From positions 1 to 5,104 of the forward strand of contig CAZRTO010000072.1 of assembly GCA_964603025.1 (NCBI GenBank): DNA of 5,104 bases. The letters are read 5' to 3'. This document shows, piece after piece, positions 4,035 to 5,104 of the stretch. The stretch's first letter is position 1; each line of letters opens with the position of its first letter. Under the pieces are notes generated by a model. It did not search any database. It was not told where the DNA came from and was given only the letters and a program-made list of their open reading frames with translations. This DNA comes from CALFCX01 sp964603025 (GTDB lineage: Bacteria > Margulisbacteria > WOR-1 > JAKLHX01). The position numbers were made by a program, and so were the translations under genes.

Positions 4035-5104
4035 GTGAAAAAGAAGATCGCGGTTTTAGGCTCAACTGGTTCAATAGGGAGGCAGACGCTGGATGTGGCG
4101 TCTGCCTCTTCTCATTTGGTAGAAATTGTCTCTCTTGCCACAAAAGGATATCTTGATATCTTTGAAGACCAGATCAAAAAGTTCAGTCCGAAAACGGTTT
4201 CCATAGCCGACAGGAATATTGATCTGAAAAAATTTTCCGGACGCAGGATCAAAGTCCTTACCGCGCCCGATCAGCTGATAAAACTTGCCACCGATCCGAA
4301 GGCCGATATTGTTGTTATGTCCATAGTCGGAACGGCAGGACTTCCGGCGACAATAGCAGCCATTAAAAAAGGCAAGACTATTGCTATAGCCAGCAAGGAG
4401 ATACTTGTCGCGGCGGGCGATATCGTGATGCCTCTGGCCAGGAAGCATCAGGCCCCGCTGCTTCCGCTTGACAGCGAGCACAGCGCGATATTCCAGTGCC
4501 TACAGGGCAGCGCCGGGAACAAAATTAAAAGGCTTATACTCACGGCTTCAGGCGGGCCTTTTAGGAAATATTCAAAACAGCAGCTAGAAAAAGTGACAGC
4601 CAGACAGGCCCTGGCTCATCCGACATGGAACATGGGCCCCAAGATCACGATAGATTGCGCGACAATGATGAACAAAGGCCTTGAAGTGATAGAGGCGCAT
4701 CATCTGTTCAGTGTTCCATACGATAAGATCGAGGTCGTCGTTCATCCGCAGAGCATAATCCACTCGATGGTCGAATTTGAGGACGGGTCGGTGCTCGCGC
4801 AGATGGGAGTTCCGGATATGCGCACGGCGATACAATATGCGCTGTTTTATCCGGAAAGACGCCCGAAAAGCTACGGAACGCTTGATCTGGCAAAGATCGG
4901 CACTTTCAATTTTGAAAAACCCGATACGGACAAATTCCCGTGCCTTAAGCTTGCTTATGAAGCCGGTAAAAAAGGTGGCACAATGCCCGCCGTGCTATCC
5001 GCAGCCAACGACAGCGCGGTCGAGATGTTCTTAAACGGCAGGATAAAATTCACGGATATCCCTAAGATAGTTTCTTCAACCATGAAGAAACACAAATTTA
5101 TCAA
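4035..5104 (+). CDS. dxr: 1-deoxy-D-xylulose 5-phosphate reductoisomerase; cut by right edge
   Basis: DXR converts 1-deoxy-D-xylulose 5-phosphate to 2-C-methyl-D-erythritol 4-phosphate using NADPH and a divalent metal. It is the first committed step of the MEP isoprenoid pathway and the target of fosmidomycin. The window holds 356 complete codons, and roughly 25-40 C-terminal residues are missing. Visible are the NADPH motif GSTGSIG (9-15), IASKEILV, LLPLDSEHSAIFQCL with metal ligands D146 and E148, ASGGPF with S172, HPTWNMGPKITID with H195, then CATMMNKGLE with N213, K214 and metal ligand E217, and VHPQSIIHSMVEFEDGSVLAQMG. C208 is odd: the matching E. coli residue is S222, which contacts the substrate phosphate. 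SKE instead of the common NKE is a milder variant. GTG is chosen as start because it places the Rossmann strand correctly and has a Shine-Dalgarno. The gene follows ilvC by 64 nt with no promoter or terminator seen, so co-transcription is likely. A gene continues past the edge. Confidence 0.97.
   Translation, partial: MKKKIAVLGSTGSIGRQTLDVASASSHLVEIVSLATKGYLDIFEDQIKKFSPKTVSIADRNIDLKKFSGRRIKVLTAPDQLIKLATDPKADIVVMSIVGTAGLPATIAAIKKGKTIAIASKEILVAAGDIVMPLARKHQAPLLPLDSEHSAIFQCLQGSAGNKIKRLILTASGGPFRKYSKQQLEKVTARQALAHPTWNMGPKITIDCATMMNKGLEVIEAHHLFSVPYDKIEVVVHPQSIIHSMVEFEDGSVLAQMGVPDMRTAIQYALFYPERRPKSYGTLDLAKIGTFNFEKPDTDKFPCLKLAYEAGKKGGTMPAVLSAANDSAVEMFLNGRIKFTDIPKIVSSTMKKHKFI

Noticed and set aside
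3862..4143. Minus-strand frame spanning the ilvC-dxr gap (93 residues)
   Set aside because: It crosses the inverted repeat, giving a Pro/Leu/Gly-rich stretch typical of translated repeats, and both ends are antisense to ilvC and dxr.
4777..5034. 85-residue plus-strand reading frame and several minus-strand frames over ilvB, ilvC and dxr
   Set aside because: They overlap strongly conserved genes in other frames and show no recognisable protein character.

Overview
The window holds five bacterial genes, all recognisable. One (lipA) is on the minus strand and runs off the left edge. The other four (ilvB, ilvN, ilvC, dxr) run co-directionally on the plus strand, and the last runs off the right edge. 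Coding density is high and GC content is moderate. The coding regions use many ATA isoleucine and AGG/AGA arginine codons. With the two styles of palindromic intergenic repeat, this suggests an environmental, probably anaerobic, Gram-negative-type bacterium. A candidate-phylum genome such as Omnitrophota is my guess from general resemblance. The sequence alone does not prove the phylum, and there is no rRNA or other marker here.

Layout. Positions 1-613 (minus) encode the N-terminal two thirds of lipoyl synthase LipA. Positions 614-724 are a compact divergent promoter region: a perfect extended -10 for lipA placed so close to the ATG that its mRNA may be leaderless, a perfect 24-bp palindrome, and a good promoter for ilvB. 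Positions 725-2398 and 2404-2892 encode the large and small subunits of acetolactate synthase, separated by only 5 nt. Positions 2978-3970 encode ketol-acid reductoisomerase. From 4035 to the right edge lies 1-deoxy-D-xylulose-5-phosphate reductoisomerase (DXR), which starts with GTG. Both larger gaps in the plus-strand operon (ilvN-ilvC, ilvC-dxr) are filled by GC-rich inverted repeats of one family. Each copy begins on the base directly after a TAA stop codon. No stretch over 300 bases lacks a gene.

How the genes work together. IlvB and IlvN form the first committed, probably valine-inhibited step of branched-chain amino acid synthesis. IlvC performs the second, the isomeroreduction. dxr belongs to a different pathway, MEP isoprenoid synthesis, but it also draws on pyruvate, through DXS upstream of it. 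LipA makes the lipoyl cofactor of pyruvate and branched-chain 2-oxoacid dehydrogenases. A common pyruvate theme is therefore visible, though it may be coincidence.

I see no wholly new system. The points most worth a second look are: the cofactor loop of IlvC, where an acidic residue at the end of strand beta-2 and the absence of any basic residue suggest NADH rather than NADPH use; a Ser-to-Cys change at a phosphate-binding position of DXR; the stop-codon-abutting repeats; and the crowded lipA/ilvB divergent promoter.
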